Source: Moringa oleifera (Eukaryota; Streptophyta; Magnoliopsida; Brassicales; Moringaceae). From it: 64,000 nt of DNA. The stretch is from positions 5,768,001-5,832,000 of the forward strand of contig JAJFZO010000609.1 of assembly GCA_021397835.1 (NCBI GenBank). The letters are read 5' to 3'. The notes below the pieces were generated by a model. It did not search any database, was not told where the DNA came from, and saw only the letters and a program-made list of their open reading frames with translations. The first letter of the stretch is position 1, and each line of letters opens with the position of its first letter. The position numbers and the translations under genes were made by a program. Shown here in pieces: positions 22,989 through 35,800 of the stretch.

Positions 22989-24347
22989 TCATGAACTTGA
23001 TGCTAATGCTGAGTCTTGAGAGTGAAAAGAGATCGGTTTTGTGCATGTCTGACGATTCTGACCACACTCATTACATCGTCCACATCTTTTAGTACTACGG
23101 TCTTTATTGGTAGATGGGATCCGCTGCTTCTTTGACCTTCCTGATGACTGGCGTGTCTTTGGTGTATGCTCAACACCATGCAATGCTCTTTGTCTAGCTC
23201 TCCAAGCCTTATCATAACTAATATTAACACCAAATTCTTTCCATATGTCTTCAATGATGTCTTTCGGTTTACAACTACGTCCAACTTCCTCATATTTTGA
23301 TTTAATCCACCGCCCGATGAGCTAACTGTTTGCTTGACGATGATCATGATGGATTTGATGTGAGCAAGTATGAGCCAGTATTACTTTTCGTACTCGAAAA
23401 AAATCAGATCCTGAACGTGCAATAGCTCTGACCCGCCATTTACAACTGTCATTTATGCAACTGGCCATAAACAACTCTTTTGTAGATTTATTCACCTTAA
23501 ATTCAAAATTATGTTTCAGTGCAAATAGATTCAAATGTTGATGCAAATCTAGTTTACTGGTGAAGAGCTGACCTCTTTCAATGACATCATTTGATGATGT
23601 CATGACAAAAGTAATGTTTGGCCTCACACTCCTACCTGCATGGACAATAGTGGGACTAGCTTCACATCCACTGCCCCGTATTACCGGCTCAGTTTCAGCT
23701 TGAAACCTGATACCTTGTTCTAGATTTCCTTCATCTTCATCCCCACAATTTCCATCACGGTTGTGAGCCAAACTTCCATGTGGCAATGCATGAACACCGG
23801 AATAACATTGCTCTTGCTCCTCAAGCCCTGTAACATTAACAAACTGTTCAGCATTCTGTGCAGCCAAACCAGGTTCTGGTATATGAAACATGGATACATG
23901 TGTGCTGCATTTAGATGAAATGAAGTTCTGGTTCCCATTAGCGGTTTTGTCTCGAAATGCATGACCAAAATCATCAATCCTCCTACGAAAATTAGTTTGC
24001 TCCTGGGCATGGAATGTTGGACCAGTGGCTCGATCATCAAACTGCACGCACAATGGGGTAAGAGCATCCAACGGTATGTTGAATTTGAGAAAATGCCTTA
24101 GGTCTTAATCATTTTCTAACTGAAACACTAATGCTTGAAGTTTTGTCTTATACCCATACGTCATATGTACCTTGTACAAAGCAGCATCCACATTTAGTTT
24201 CCCATACAGACAATCCAACAAATTCTGGCATGTGCAATCCATGGGCATTTCCAATATACTGGGGTTATGCTTAGTCACATAAGCCTTGTCATTTCCTTCA
24301 CCAACCCATTCCCCATTATGTTGAACAATTATAGTTACAGTAGCCAT
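22989..24347 (-). pseudogene. MuDR-family transposase-derived frame lacking the DDE core
   Basis: One continuous reading frame of 453 codons from the ATG at 24347 (MATVTIIVQHNGEWV) to the stop at 22989, interrupted only by TAA (24105-24107) and TAG (23322-23324). Order: a PB1-like N-terminal domain (residues about 1-95), an acidic linker, the MuDR DNA-binding domain (about 23,360-23,570; GQLFTSKLDLHQHL, CKWRVRA, AHTCSHQ), then HRQANS, stop, LIGRWIKSKYEEVGRSCKPK and YDKAWRARQRALHG. The frame then runs straight into the C-terminal GRSKKQRIPSTNKD and a zinc knuckle CGRCNECGQNRQTC. The DDE catalytic domain and SWIM finger that normally lie between are deleted in frame. The knuckle has Gln where His is usual. 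An earlier ATG at 24380 would add 11 residues. Confidence 0.8.
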
Positions 24348-24380
24348 CTGCAAACAACCACAAATGAAACAGTTAATCAT

Positions 24381-27300
24381 AGGGTAGCCTAAGCTAACTA
24401 TTTGATATAAACTTTTTCTAAAAGAAAGAAAAAAAAAAAAAAACTGTCATTCTGGTCTCTGGGTCATGATGGCCAGTCCTGATCATGACTAAAAATACTT
24501 TTTTTCCCCTCTTCGTCATCTGTCTTTTAGCACTACATTCAAAAATAATGCAAAAAAAGCTTGAACTTAATGTATTTATATAACTTCATAGATGCACTGA
24601 GATCTTTTTCTATTTAGCTGAAAAATGAATACAATCTACCTTCCGAAAAACAAGTTGCTGAGTTTTCTTACGGATCTCTCACAGTATCCGAATTTGATGT
24701 GAGTACAAGGAATGTTTACTGAGTGCACAAATGAAGGAGAATCTTTTAGATCAGTTGAATAGTAAGAGAGAAATTTTGCTTTGATGAATAAGAAAAGCAG
24801 AATATAGGTCATAAGGAAAGAAGGATGAGAGAAAGAAGAATGGGTTATCTATTGAAGGGTTAAAAAAAAAAAAAAGATTATAGAATGCTTTTTGGTCATC
24901 TCCACCACAAAAGAGGTTAGATATCAAAGAATATGGAAAACCGATTATTTTCTTGCTACCCTTCCTCCTTTAGGATCCTTTCTCTAAATCTCCCATGTAC
25001 CTACAAACTATTTTCTTTATGGGGTTTACAAAATTATTGCTATTGCATTTTTCTGGTTTCTCTATTAACCCATTTTCTCCCCTTTTCATCACTATGTACA
25101 TATCACAATTACTAGTGAAATTTGATGGCTTCTTTAAGCAACGTCATTCCCATCAATGATTCTGATCAAAAGTTGGATGATCCTATTTCTCACACAAATC
25201 AGAATATATAAAGTGGAACAAAGCCTAGCCCCTGTAGATGGAACAATCAAGCTTTCAAATCCTAGCCAACAGTGGATTCTCAATACAATTCAAAAACATT
25301 CTAAACTAAGTGGGATATTGTAGTTAAGCGGGTAATCAAGGCCAAGTTTCAAATATCTTAGTTATTCAATCTACTGTACTCATATCACAAAATACAAATT
25401 CATAAATAGTCTTATCCATATAATGTATTGACTCCCCTCATAAAAAGAACGCCACCATATGTAGCCAATAGGATATTGACCCTCTGCAATAACAGAACTT
25501 TAATTTCCTTGGCAGGTAAAGTATAAATTCTCTCCCATAACAGCCATTGCATAAATAACACACACAACTGTATGGGCAAATACCAGAAAATCATTCCAAT
25601 AAAACAAATAGCAAAGCAATTTGTGAGCTTGAGCCATCAAAAATTATAGATCATTCTTCAGCAAATAGTCATTGTCTTCATAGTTTAACTCAACAAACAA
25701 CAATAGATAACCAATAATAAACTATATGCAAACCACATAAACAGATTCACTTTTATATTCCAACAAATTGTTCAAAGGCAGAGTGAGGATGCTTTAATTA
25801 GTACTGTAAAGCAACACACTGACTCAAGACAAAGCTAATGCTAAGAAAGCTTTTATGCCCCTTTTCCAACATCAACAACTCTTTTCCATGACATGATGCA
25901 CTGAATAGGATATAAGCATTTCTCAATTTCATTTTAATCATTCTTCTTTTAAATAACTAGTTTTCAAGTCCAAGGAAAATTAGAAGTCACAACATGTAAA
26001 GAATTGAAAAGAAAAAACCAAAATAAAAGAATGGTTTTCTTGGTTCTTTTTCTGGAGTCCTATTCCAAACCTTTTCGTAATGAAATTATTTTACCTTTCA
26101 TAATTTACTTGCATCTTTCATTCTTCCATGAAATTATTCCACTTTTCAAAAATTTACTTGCATCTTCAGTCTTTCAGCACACTCAAGCCATATTTTTATA
26201 GTACAATTAAGTCAAATGCCACGTCTCCAGTTTCCCTCGAACTCACGATATGTTGACCTCTACTTCTCATTCAATTCTTATTCCTACCCCCCCCCCCGGG
26301 CCCTTGCTCCTCCTCTTCCCCACCTCTTTTTATTTCCCCATTTCATCTCCAATAGTTATGTTAAAGAATTTCACTGGTTTATGGTGCTAGTTTTTCAAAA
26401 ACCTCAACCTTCCCTTCAACTTTCTTATTCAGCGTGCTATGATGCTATCACTATCTCATTTACTACCAAATCCTTGTCTTTTTCAATATTCAATCAAACT
26501 TCCAGTCTCTATCTTTTTAGGTCAATGCTCAGGCCAATGCAATAAATTTTTAACTCATACATCTTGACTCCCAATTGTCAAAGTAATGATCAATGTTTGA
26601 GAACACCTATGTAATCTATGCTTGCCACTTCAATAAAAACATTTTGGTATACTCATGAAATTTATTTTCGTGACCATCTTGCCCTCATAATCACAGTTTT
26701 CTTAACAACTAGACCAACATTTAGCCGCCATACTCTTTCATCATTTTCCCTCTACATTTGTTTCCAAATAATCCAAAGTAACTCTAACTCAAATAATAGT
26801 GGTTATTCACTCTACATACGTCAAATTTTCTCAAAGAACCAGGAAGCTCACTCCAAATTTATAAACTTCTTTCAGCCATATTATAATTCATCCACCATTT
26901 AAATTTATTTTTTATTCTTTATTTAATGGCCACACATTCACCAACACAAACTCGGTTACTAGGCAAATTTCTTCTCCATGAATCTCCTTCCAACGGCGGC
27001 AACTCTTAGGGCAAGCAACATAATCCTAGCCTCAATGTCATCACTCCATCGAAGCAAAAAGATACCGTTATACCAGTCAAGTTTTACTCTACGCAAGAGG
27101 TTGCAACTCCAGTAAAATTTCAGATACTTATATGTCTATGTACCATTGAAAGTCGTCAACGAATTTTTCTTCAGAGAAATATGATGAACGCAAAATTTCA
27201 TTCCATGCAAAGCCATATATCGATGCTTGGCATCTTTAAGAGGCATGAGCGATTACCAACAGCAAGGGACTTGAAATCGTTGGAAGGTCCAGCGAAATTC

Positions 27301-27820
27301 AAGATAACGTTGAGGGTGTGATTGACCGGCGAGGCAGGAAGAGGCGGGTGACCACGTGCCTAAGGGTGCGATTCTAGGGGCGGCAGCATCATCGGTTAGT
27401 CAACTGCAGAAATCTCTCTGATTACTGAATGACAATAAAAGTTAGCCTTCCCCAGCCATGAGTACCCCACGGTTTATTCAGGTTTTTCCCATAAAAACAG
27501 GGAACAAAAAGAAATAATTACAAATTTTCAAAAATAATGAATGATTAAAAATTCATTTATTAAAGAAAATATTATTTGCTTAATATTTATTAAAAATTCA
27601 TTTACAATCTTATCAAATATATAATTTGAATTTCAAATTTTTTTTGTTTATTAATCTCTTTGAATTTTAATTTACTATTCATATCGATTTAAAAATAAAG
27701 TAAATATTTGAAAAAAAAAAAAAAAAACCCTTGAAGTATATCTTGAATGAAACCTTAATCCTGAACTAATGATAATTGAGTTACGAACAAGGCTAATATT
27801 GAGATTTCAAAATATCTTTT
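24381..27820. other. Long intergenic stretch, no gene recognised
   Basis: Apart from the direct repeat above, nothing codes convincingly. A plus-strand frame at 26,216-26,545 is Ser/Phe-rich without family features and crosses a run of C at about 26,286-26,298. About 26,980-27,420 is noticeably less AT-rich, with short minus-strand open stretches (such as ILNFAGPSNDFKSLAVGN), and may be a captured or relic exon. AT-rich DNA follows to about 27,820. Confidence 0.4.
25470..25660 (+). repeat. Right copy of the diverged direct repeat
   Basis: Partner of 22,590-22,780; the shared anchors are listed there. The two copies lie about 2.88 kb apart and bracket the MuDR-like frame. They are direct, not inverted, so they are not Mutator terminal repeats. 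Confidence 0.5.
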
Positions 27821-27821
27821 A

Positions 27822-28735
27822 GGGCTAGTTTGTTATGCAGGATAGAATTAAATTATTTAATGGGATATTATAAAATAAAATTGATTGAGTTAAGGATTGT
27901 ATTTAAACTGTAGTGTGTTTGAGTAGCACAAGATAAAATTAAAATTAATTTATATTTATATTTATAATATTTTAAAATAAAAATAAAATAATTAATGAAC
28001 TAACATAATAATGATTTACAAATTTTTAATTGATTTTTAAATAAATTTATATAAAATTAATAATATTTTAAGGTAAAATTCACATTAATGCTCATATATG
28101 AATATCAACAAACAAAAAATTATATCAATTGGAGAAGAATATATATATGTCGTCTTAATGGTCAAATCCATTTTGAATGAAAATTATTTGATGACCCAAA
28201 AAATCTTTATGCTTAAATTTAATACAGTGTAATCAAAAAAAATATATTCATTTTTCTAATTTTACAAATGAACAATAAAAAAATTAATTATAAATATCTG
28301 ATCAACAAAATCTTGATTTTTATTGACTTTGTAACGTATATCATATATTCTGCTACATATATTTCAAAAATACACATTTAATCCATCCAAGCCACTTACC
28401 ATTACATTTATACGAAAACACCTAGTCAATGAAAATCAACTGCATGAAGTTAGTAAACATAATAAAAACGATAATTTAGCATTAGTACAATTTATCAATC
28501 ATCTAATTGACCATTAAGTAGTGCTTCAACAAAATAAAACTTTTGCTCATCACAGTTGTGTACCTTGAAAATCTTTGCAATTTTTGGTCTCTTCGTCTAA
28601 CTTTTGAGTCATACGTATTTGATCTAAGATATCAAGTCTCATTTTCAATAAGTTATCAATGGCTTGTTTCACAAGATTGGTAAATTTATCCACATTTTTT
28701 TACTAATGGATCCACTGATCTAGGCCTCTTCCTAT
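27822..28735. mobile_element. Possible PIF/Harbinger-like remnant
   Basis: TTA followed by GGGCTAGTTTGTTATGC at about 27,820-27,838 resembles Tourist/Harbinger ends (TWA target site, GGGC-TGTTTG motif). At about 28,515-28,735 on the minus strand, frames with one shift read KRPRSVDPLV, DKFTNLVKQAIDNLL and DEQKFYFVEALLNGQLDD, with a stop. This loosely resembles the C-terminus of the Myb/SANT-like proteins associated with this superfamily. A matching inverted end was not located. Confidence 0.3.
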
Positions 28736-30199
28736 GCAATGACCATGATGAAGTCTGATTCACCTTTTTTCAAGAATTTTGGGACAAAAGATGTAATATC
28801 TCTACTTATCACAGCTCAATGTTTTTGGAAGAAGAAAGGATTGAGTCCATTGCCTTTGATGCTTTCTTTGGTGCCATCTATTGAGTGGTTCTTTAACCTC
28901 CGTTTTAATAAAGACCTTGTTTAACGAATCTTGCTTAGGTTTTGTTAGTTTGCTTTCAGTCTTGCTACATACTAAATCAATATTTGATGGGTTAAATGAA
29001 CAAAAAAGCTCAGTAAAAAAGTTTTAAAAACCTCTTGGATTTGGCTTTTTATATACAACCAGGACCCATTTAGATCTTGTATGCATTATATCTTATTTAT
29101 TCTTTTCAATTGGGAGGCCTCAACATGGAAGTACTTGGTGTTGCAATCACCTTCTTTCAACCAGGTATTACGGGACCTCTATCTCCATATCGTCTTCTCT
29201 ATGTGAAACAGTGCATCAAGCTTTTCCTTACAACTCTCTATTTCGGACAAAGCCGCATCTCCCTCGGATCTTAGTAAAAGTTGCCTTAAACTATGTTGTT
29301 ACTTAGCAACCATCAAAAGCTAACCTTATATGCAAACATTTCCTCGATCTCCTCTTTCCTACTCTCCATTTCGCTAAGGAAGAGCAAGTTAGGGTTGTGT
29401 ACGCTAACTAGGGAGGTTAGCTCCTGAACTGTCTAAAGGGCCCGTAACCTTTGGCAGTTCCAGACAAGCTAACTCATGGTCTTTGGCAGGGTTGGTTCTC
29501 TCTAGCCTCCGCCAACTTTGCAAGATGGTTTTCAATTGTGGCCTCCATTGATGGAATGACTTGCTTCTACTTTGGTCTCCCATCCTCGAAAGCATCTTCA
29601 ACCTCGTTCCTGATCCGCTTTTGATTTATGGGAGCTTGTGGTCAAACTGACAATGTGTTGCCCTTTGTCATGGCAAGCCTTTTCCACCTTGCCTCAAGGG
29701 GTTTACTTGTCTGACGAGCCTTCACTTAATGCGTTTGATCAGCTTTGTTCTGTATTGTCAACGAGAATCTGTTGGGGCCCACTCGCATATAAATCTGGAG
29801 TAAAAGCGAAGTCATGCATGGAAGCTAACGAGATACCTCCTGCGTCTTTATTATTTTGGTCTAGTACTTCCCTTATGATGCCCTATCTCTGGCCATGAAT
29901 CTTGGGGTCTTTACCATTAACTGCACGATCATAGGATCTCGGTGCTTTGATTTTTTTTCTTTATTCCTTAGCGCCATTGATTGTGCTAAGATTGTGTTCG
30001 CTGGTGAAATCCATCGCCTGAGATGGGTTACCGGTGCCCTTTTTAGTCGATAGGCTTTGACTTCCATTTTCAACCCAACTGAAGCAAAGAGCCGGACCGT
30101 CTGCTCTGATTCAAGCCGTCTTGTCTCATGTAAAGGCGTTGTTCTTTCTTCATCTGAGGGCTTTGGGGTGCCCTTTTTGCTGGTGATCCAGCAAGCCAC
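28735..30199 (-). mobile_element. LINE (L1-type non-LTR retrotransposon) remnant
   Basis: On the minus strand in order: a gag-like ORF1 tail (about 29,500-30,199, including HGQR and an acidic/basic stretch), the start of the AP endonuclease at about 29,310-29,470 (SWLVWNCQRLRAL, NPNLLFLSEMESRKEEIEEM), the linker before reverse transcriptase at about 29,080-29,280 ([37 protein letters not shown]) and the start of reverse transcriptase at about 28,740-29,060 (LNGSWLYIKSQIQEVFKNFF, NPFFFQKHWAVISRDITSFV). Most of the endonuclease and the rest of reverse transcriptase are missing. Stops and shifts abound. Confidence 0.8.
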
Positions 30200-32898
30200 G
30201 TGTGTAACAAAGGTTCAAAGAATAGACTTGAATTTAATCAAGACGAGGAAGTCTTTATTAGAATTGCCTCAAGATGGCACAAAAGAAGAGAAAATTCAGG
30301 GGAAGAAAACAATTCTTCTAATAACTGTGTTTCTTTAAAATGTATAAATTAGAAAACAAGTTATTGATTTAATTATTAGAGATGATTATCTTTTATTAAA
30401 AAAAGACGATAGCATTAAAAATGATAGCTTTAGTAAATTTTAATTTTATAATTTAGGATACATATATATAAATATTTTGAATTATTTTTATTTCTATTTT
30501 ATCTTCCGAATTGGGTTAATTATACATTTTATATTTTAATTTAACTCAATTTAAAATTTATTAAAAAATTTAAAAATTAATGATGTTTAAATTTAAAATT
30601 TTATAAAATAAATTTTATATTGAAATTTTGCACAAATATAAAAAATTATTATAAAAAAATTGAGTACAAAATTTTTTAAAAAACTTTTACGTGATCAAAA
30701 GTTTAAAAATTTACAAAAAAATAATTTGTTAATTTAAAATTGTTTAAATTTAATAGATGAATTTTAAATAAAATATAAAATTTATTTGAATCATTTTTAA
30801 ATATTTTAAAATTTTATAATTATTTGATCAAAATTTAATTTAAATTAAATTGCAATTTTAATATATGAGTTCACAAGATCATTGAATGAGTAGGTCAATA
30901 ACATTTAATGTTTTCGTGAGCATTAAATTTTGGTCCAAATCAATAATACTTAATGTTTTGTAAGTATTAAAGTTTGGTCCAAAATGGGACCGATATAATT
31001 GGGCCTTAAGATTTTCATTAGAATAGGGGTTGCAAATTGAAAAAGGCTAAAAGTAGCAGGTCAACTTACCCTACGGATGAGCCTTCGTAGTGTGGTGGAC
31101 ATCTTCACATGCCTGTCTAATTTTTCACGTTATTCTGTTGCAATAAGATCATGCTTTCATTTTTGTAGCTCTCTTTCCTTGCTTTTGAGCAAAATCACAT
31201 TATGAACATTGTGTGCGTGTGTTTGATTATGCTTATGAGAATCTCATTGAAATGCCAGAAATGAGAAAATGGGAAACAAAATGATGGGTAAGGCAGTGGA
31301 CGGTCATGCTTAGATAGGGCTGCTGCCCCTGCCAACGGTTTAGGCCTGCCTAATCACAGCCGAAATCTTATCATCATTTGATCTAAAAACAAATAAATGT
31401 TGGACTCATTTGGGTTTTGCTTAAGCAATGTTATTGACAAGATTGATCTGAATTGGTCAAGTTAAATGCCAATTCTTCAAAGCTTGGCATAGATTAAGTA
31501 GTAGTTAATAAAATGATAGTGAAAGATGAAGAAGATGTAACCCAAGGGATAATGTTAAGTAATGGAGAAAATCAGGGAATAGGTAGGGCCTGGTTGAAGA
31601 AGGGGTTGGTTGGTTCCATGGCATCACAGCTTAGTTTGGCTTATCTGTTGTAAGGTATTGAGTCATGTGGTCATGTAGTGACAGAGTCATAGATAGGGCA
31701 AAGCTTACTGCTAATGAATGCCATGTGTTTGCTTTCAATTTCAGTATAAGTGTAATATTTATAGTATTGTATAGTATGGTATGTTCAAAAGAAAAGAAAA
31801 ATCTGAGTTTGTCTGGTGTGAACGAATGTATCCTTATCTCTGATTTGATTCCTCAAAAGAGAATACCTTTTTAAGGGAAGACCCAATAAAATCCCCAGAG
31901 ATTCCTTTTTATATCTCTCAAGTCTCAAGCTCCGTCTCCCTCAGTTAGAAAGGAAGGTCTGCCGTGTGAGACAGAAGGAAAGTCTTCGTACCATGTTGAT
32001 AGAAACCCTAAAGCTGTAGTGTCAAAAGAAAGAAAGAAAAAGAAAGAAAGAGGTGAAAATATTAAAAAGAGAGAAAAGCAATGGGAAAATGAAACAAAAA
32101 GCCTGAGTTTTCGTTCTCATTTTCTCCTGTTTCTTTTTATTATTTTTTATATTTTTTAGGGGTGTGATGAAGTAAATAAATAAAAGGTGAAAGTGAAACA
32201 CTGAGGGGGGAACGTCTCTCTCATCTGGGTCACCCGCCGCCTTGAAAACAAAGCAGAGCAAAGAGAGGGCCGTTGGTGCTTGGAAGAATTTGGCATCTTC
32301 TTATTCCTCTTCTGCTATTCAGTCTTCCCTTTTTCTTTATTTGATTTGATATTCTCATAACTATCGTTGCACAGTTATCTCCATCACATTCGCATTCACA
32401 TCCACGTTCACATTGTTGTGTCTTTTGGGTTTTATCGGTTTGAAAAGCAAAAGGAAAACCAAAATTTTCTTGTTCTTGGACCAAGAAATTAATCATCCCT
32501 ATACTGACATAGGCCAAAGTATTAGGCTTAGACCTTGAGGTTTAAAAAGGGAGGGAGGAGAGGCAGAGGAGGCAGCAAGCAAGAAGGCTTTGTAAAAACC
32601 GTCATTGTGAACGAGGTGGCCTTCTTATTCCTATCTCTTCCTATAGTTATTAGTTTTTTGCTTCTTATGATATCTATGTCTCTCTGGGTCTTTGTGGATG
32701 TTTATCTCTTATCCTTTGGTTTTATAAGACCAAAGCCACGCTTGGGTGTTATTATAAAACTTTTTTTTTTCTTTTTTGGAGCAGAAAGGTGTTACTATAA
32801 AACCTACTCCCACTACTATCAAATGTCTGCTTGATTATTAGGATTATTAATCTTTATCCGTTATCAGATTGATATATAAAAGTCCAGAGAGCCCAAAA
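30200..32898. other. AT-rich intergenic DNA, then CTP synthase promoter and 5' leader
   Basis: 30,340-30,860 is very AT-rich with no gene. From about 31,050 base composition becomes more balanced towards the CTP synthase start at 32,899. Small frames here on both strands (for example 32,022-32,261 and 32,230-32,517 minus, 32,535-32,834 plus) look like untranslated leader or promoter sequence, not genes. Confidence 0.5.
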
Positions 32899-35800
32899 AT
32901 GAAGTACGTATTAGTGACGGGAGGTGTAGTCAGCGGACTCGGCAAAGGGGTCACCGCCAGCAGCATCGGACTTCTCCTTCAAGCTTGTGGCCTTCGTGTT
33001 ACTTCTATCAAGATTGGTATTGTTTTCTTCCATTTATTTGTCTCTGTGTTAAAAATTTCTAGTGGTCTGCTTTTGTTACTGCATGTTAATTGCAATCTGC
33101 ATTTTACTTGCTTTTCTTTGCACCTCTTTGTATGTTTGCCCTGTTGTATAAGCTATTAAAAGTTGCTAAACCAATACCTTATCTTTTTTGGCTTCTGTGC
33201 TTCCAATAATTACAATGAAAACTAATTGCATTAATGCCAAAGGTGAACCTTTCACTTTTTCTTTTTCCTCTTACCCGCATGCTCACAATTTGAGTGAAGC
33301 AGGTGTTTTGTTGCTCAAGTGAAGGAATCATCTCCTATTGTAATTTTAGCTATGCTTGTACTTCACTAGTAGGGTCCATAAAATCTAAAGAATGCACCAA
33401 ATATTAGTTGTTTATGCATTTTAATTATGTTGCTAATTTGTTGGGCCTTTAGTTTTTATTGTCTCATTCAGTGTGCCATGAACAAGTTCTTAGCTTCGTT
33501 TCCTTTTTTTTTTGTTAAACTGCTTCTTTAACTTGGTGATTCCTTCTTTTGTAATCTGTCTTACTGGTTGAAATTTGTGCAATATCTACAGATCCTTATT
33601 TGAACACAGATGCTGGAACGATGTCTCCTTTTGAGCATGGGGAGGTTTTTGTCTTAGATGATGGTGGCGAGGTAAATTTAAACACTTCCCTACTGCTAAG
33701 ACAAAGCTGTTGGGCTTGAATTATCATGTTATTGGGTTTTCTTCATAGTGCAAAGTATTATCTGGCTTGTGTTCTTGTTGTAAAGGTGGACCTGGACCTT
33801 GGAAACTATGAGCGGTTTTTAGACATTAAGTTGACCCGTGACAACAATATAACAACTGGAAAGATATATCAGGTATACTTTCTCTTTTCTTGGAATATGT
33901 CAAAGATTAGCAGAACCTGATTTTAAGCTATTTTCTTTCATGCCTTTTAACTTTTGATTTTTTAAATATTGACAGTCTGTTATTGACAAAGAGAGAAGAG
34001 GAGATTATCTTGGAAAGACTGTCCAGGTCTGTTTAGATTTCGTGATATTCTTATTCAAATCATTGAAATGTCTCATCTGCTAGGATTTTTATTTCTAGCT
34101 TTTGCCTTCTTTAGGTGGTTCCACACATTACTGATGCCATCCAGGACTGGATAGAGTGTGTAGCGAAAGTACCAGTAGATGGGAAAGAAGGAGCAGCGGA
34201 TGTTTGTGTCATTGAATTGGGTGGAACTATAGGTAAAGTAATGTTATTGGTTGCTTTGCCATATTCAATGATATCCGTCATTTAAGTATGCTTAAGGAAC
34301 AACTTTTCTTGATGCAGGTGACATTGAGTCTATGCCATTTATTGAGGCCCTTGGCCAATTCTCATACCGTGTAGGTGAGGCTAGTGCATCGGCTGTTATC
34401 ACTGGGATTATAAGAACTGATTGATTTCAAATATGTGTGGCGGACTAATTTGCTTATGCAAATCTCATTTGTTTAGGCCCTGGAAATTTCTGTTTGGTTC
34501 ATGTCAGCCTTGTGCCTGTTCTCAATGTGGTTGGTGAACAGGTAATTACATAGTTTATGTTTTAAATCCTCATTTATTGTTGATATTACATGCAAGGACC
34601 AGAGGATAGTGTTATCCATCTTGTTGATTTTATATGTGCGAGCTTTTTTAGGTTCTAATTGCGGTTGTTTTTGAATTTTCAACTTGCAGAAGACAAAGCC
34701 TACCCAGCATAGTGTTCGGGGGCTTAGGGGCCTTGGTTTGACGCCAAATATTCTAGCTTGTCGGAGTACAAAGGTTTGCTGCTTGCCCTCATTTTTGGAT
34801 TCCATTCTTAATTGTGTGTTCTTGCATTGACCTTATTTTTCTTACTTCTTCTCCACAACAGGCACTTGATGAAAATGTCAAGGCGAAACTCTCTCAATTT
34901 TGCCATGTGCCGGTATTGCAATATAAATTCCTATATTTTTTTTCTTAATTTTGTTTTGGCTTTCTCTAACCATTAGAAACTGTTCCTTAGCAATTTCTTT
35001 TATTTTGTTTCTTTATTCTGTCAGGCTGAAAACATTGTCACTCTGTATGATGTTCCAAACATTTGGCATGTCCCTTTACTACTAAGAGTGAGTATTTTTT
35101 TTTTCCCCTCCTGAAGCCATTTTGAGATCTGCTTATCATACTGCAACAACTTGAGAATATTTTCCTTTTCTTTCTTTGCCTCATATTGAATAGGAACAGA
35201 AGGCTCATCAAGCGATATTGAAAGGACTGAACCTTCAAGGGTTTGTGTCATGAACTTGCTCTTCTCTCTTACTGTTACTGCTGCATGATTTATTGGCATC
35301 TCCCTCTCCATCACTTCCAGGATTTGACTCTAAGAATGCTGTCATAGAAGCTTGCAGTTAGCACTATAATTTCTCTGTTAGTTTATTGACATTTACATGA
35401 TGTGCAGCATTGCCAACGAACCTGATTTGACAGAGTGGACTGCTAGGACAAAAGTTTGTGACATGCTGCAAGATCCTGTTAGTAGCATCTCTCTGTTGTG
35501 AAGTTAGGTTTCATCATCCATTTAATGTGACTTATAATGCTTAAGAAATGTCATATGCTCTGCAGGTTAGAATTGCAATGGTTGGAAAATACACTGGCCT
35601 TTCAGATTCATACCTCTCTGTTCTGAAGGTGATGCGAGAATTGTCTTTAGAAAGTTTTTGAATGCACTAAATCTATGTTTGTCTGCTTGCAATTTTTTTC
35701 CCCAAATGTGATTGTCCTATTATATTTCTCACTTCCATATGTAGTCTGTTGTGGGAAAAGGAAGGGCAATGATCATACCTCATCGAGCAAGTTTATTTTT

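Noticed and set aside
22590..25660. Direct repeats as Mutator terminal repeats
   Set aside because: They are in the same orientation, whereas Mutator termini are inverted.
32022..32517. Two overlapping minus-strand frames upstream of CTP synthase
   Set aside because: Low-complexity Phe/Lys/Cys-rich translations of leader and promoter DNA; no homology seen.
32869..32898. Upstream in-frame ATG of CTP synthase
   Set aside because: Would add ten residues not found at the conserved N-terminus MKYVLVTGG; kept as an alternative only.
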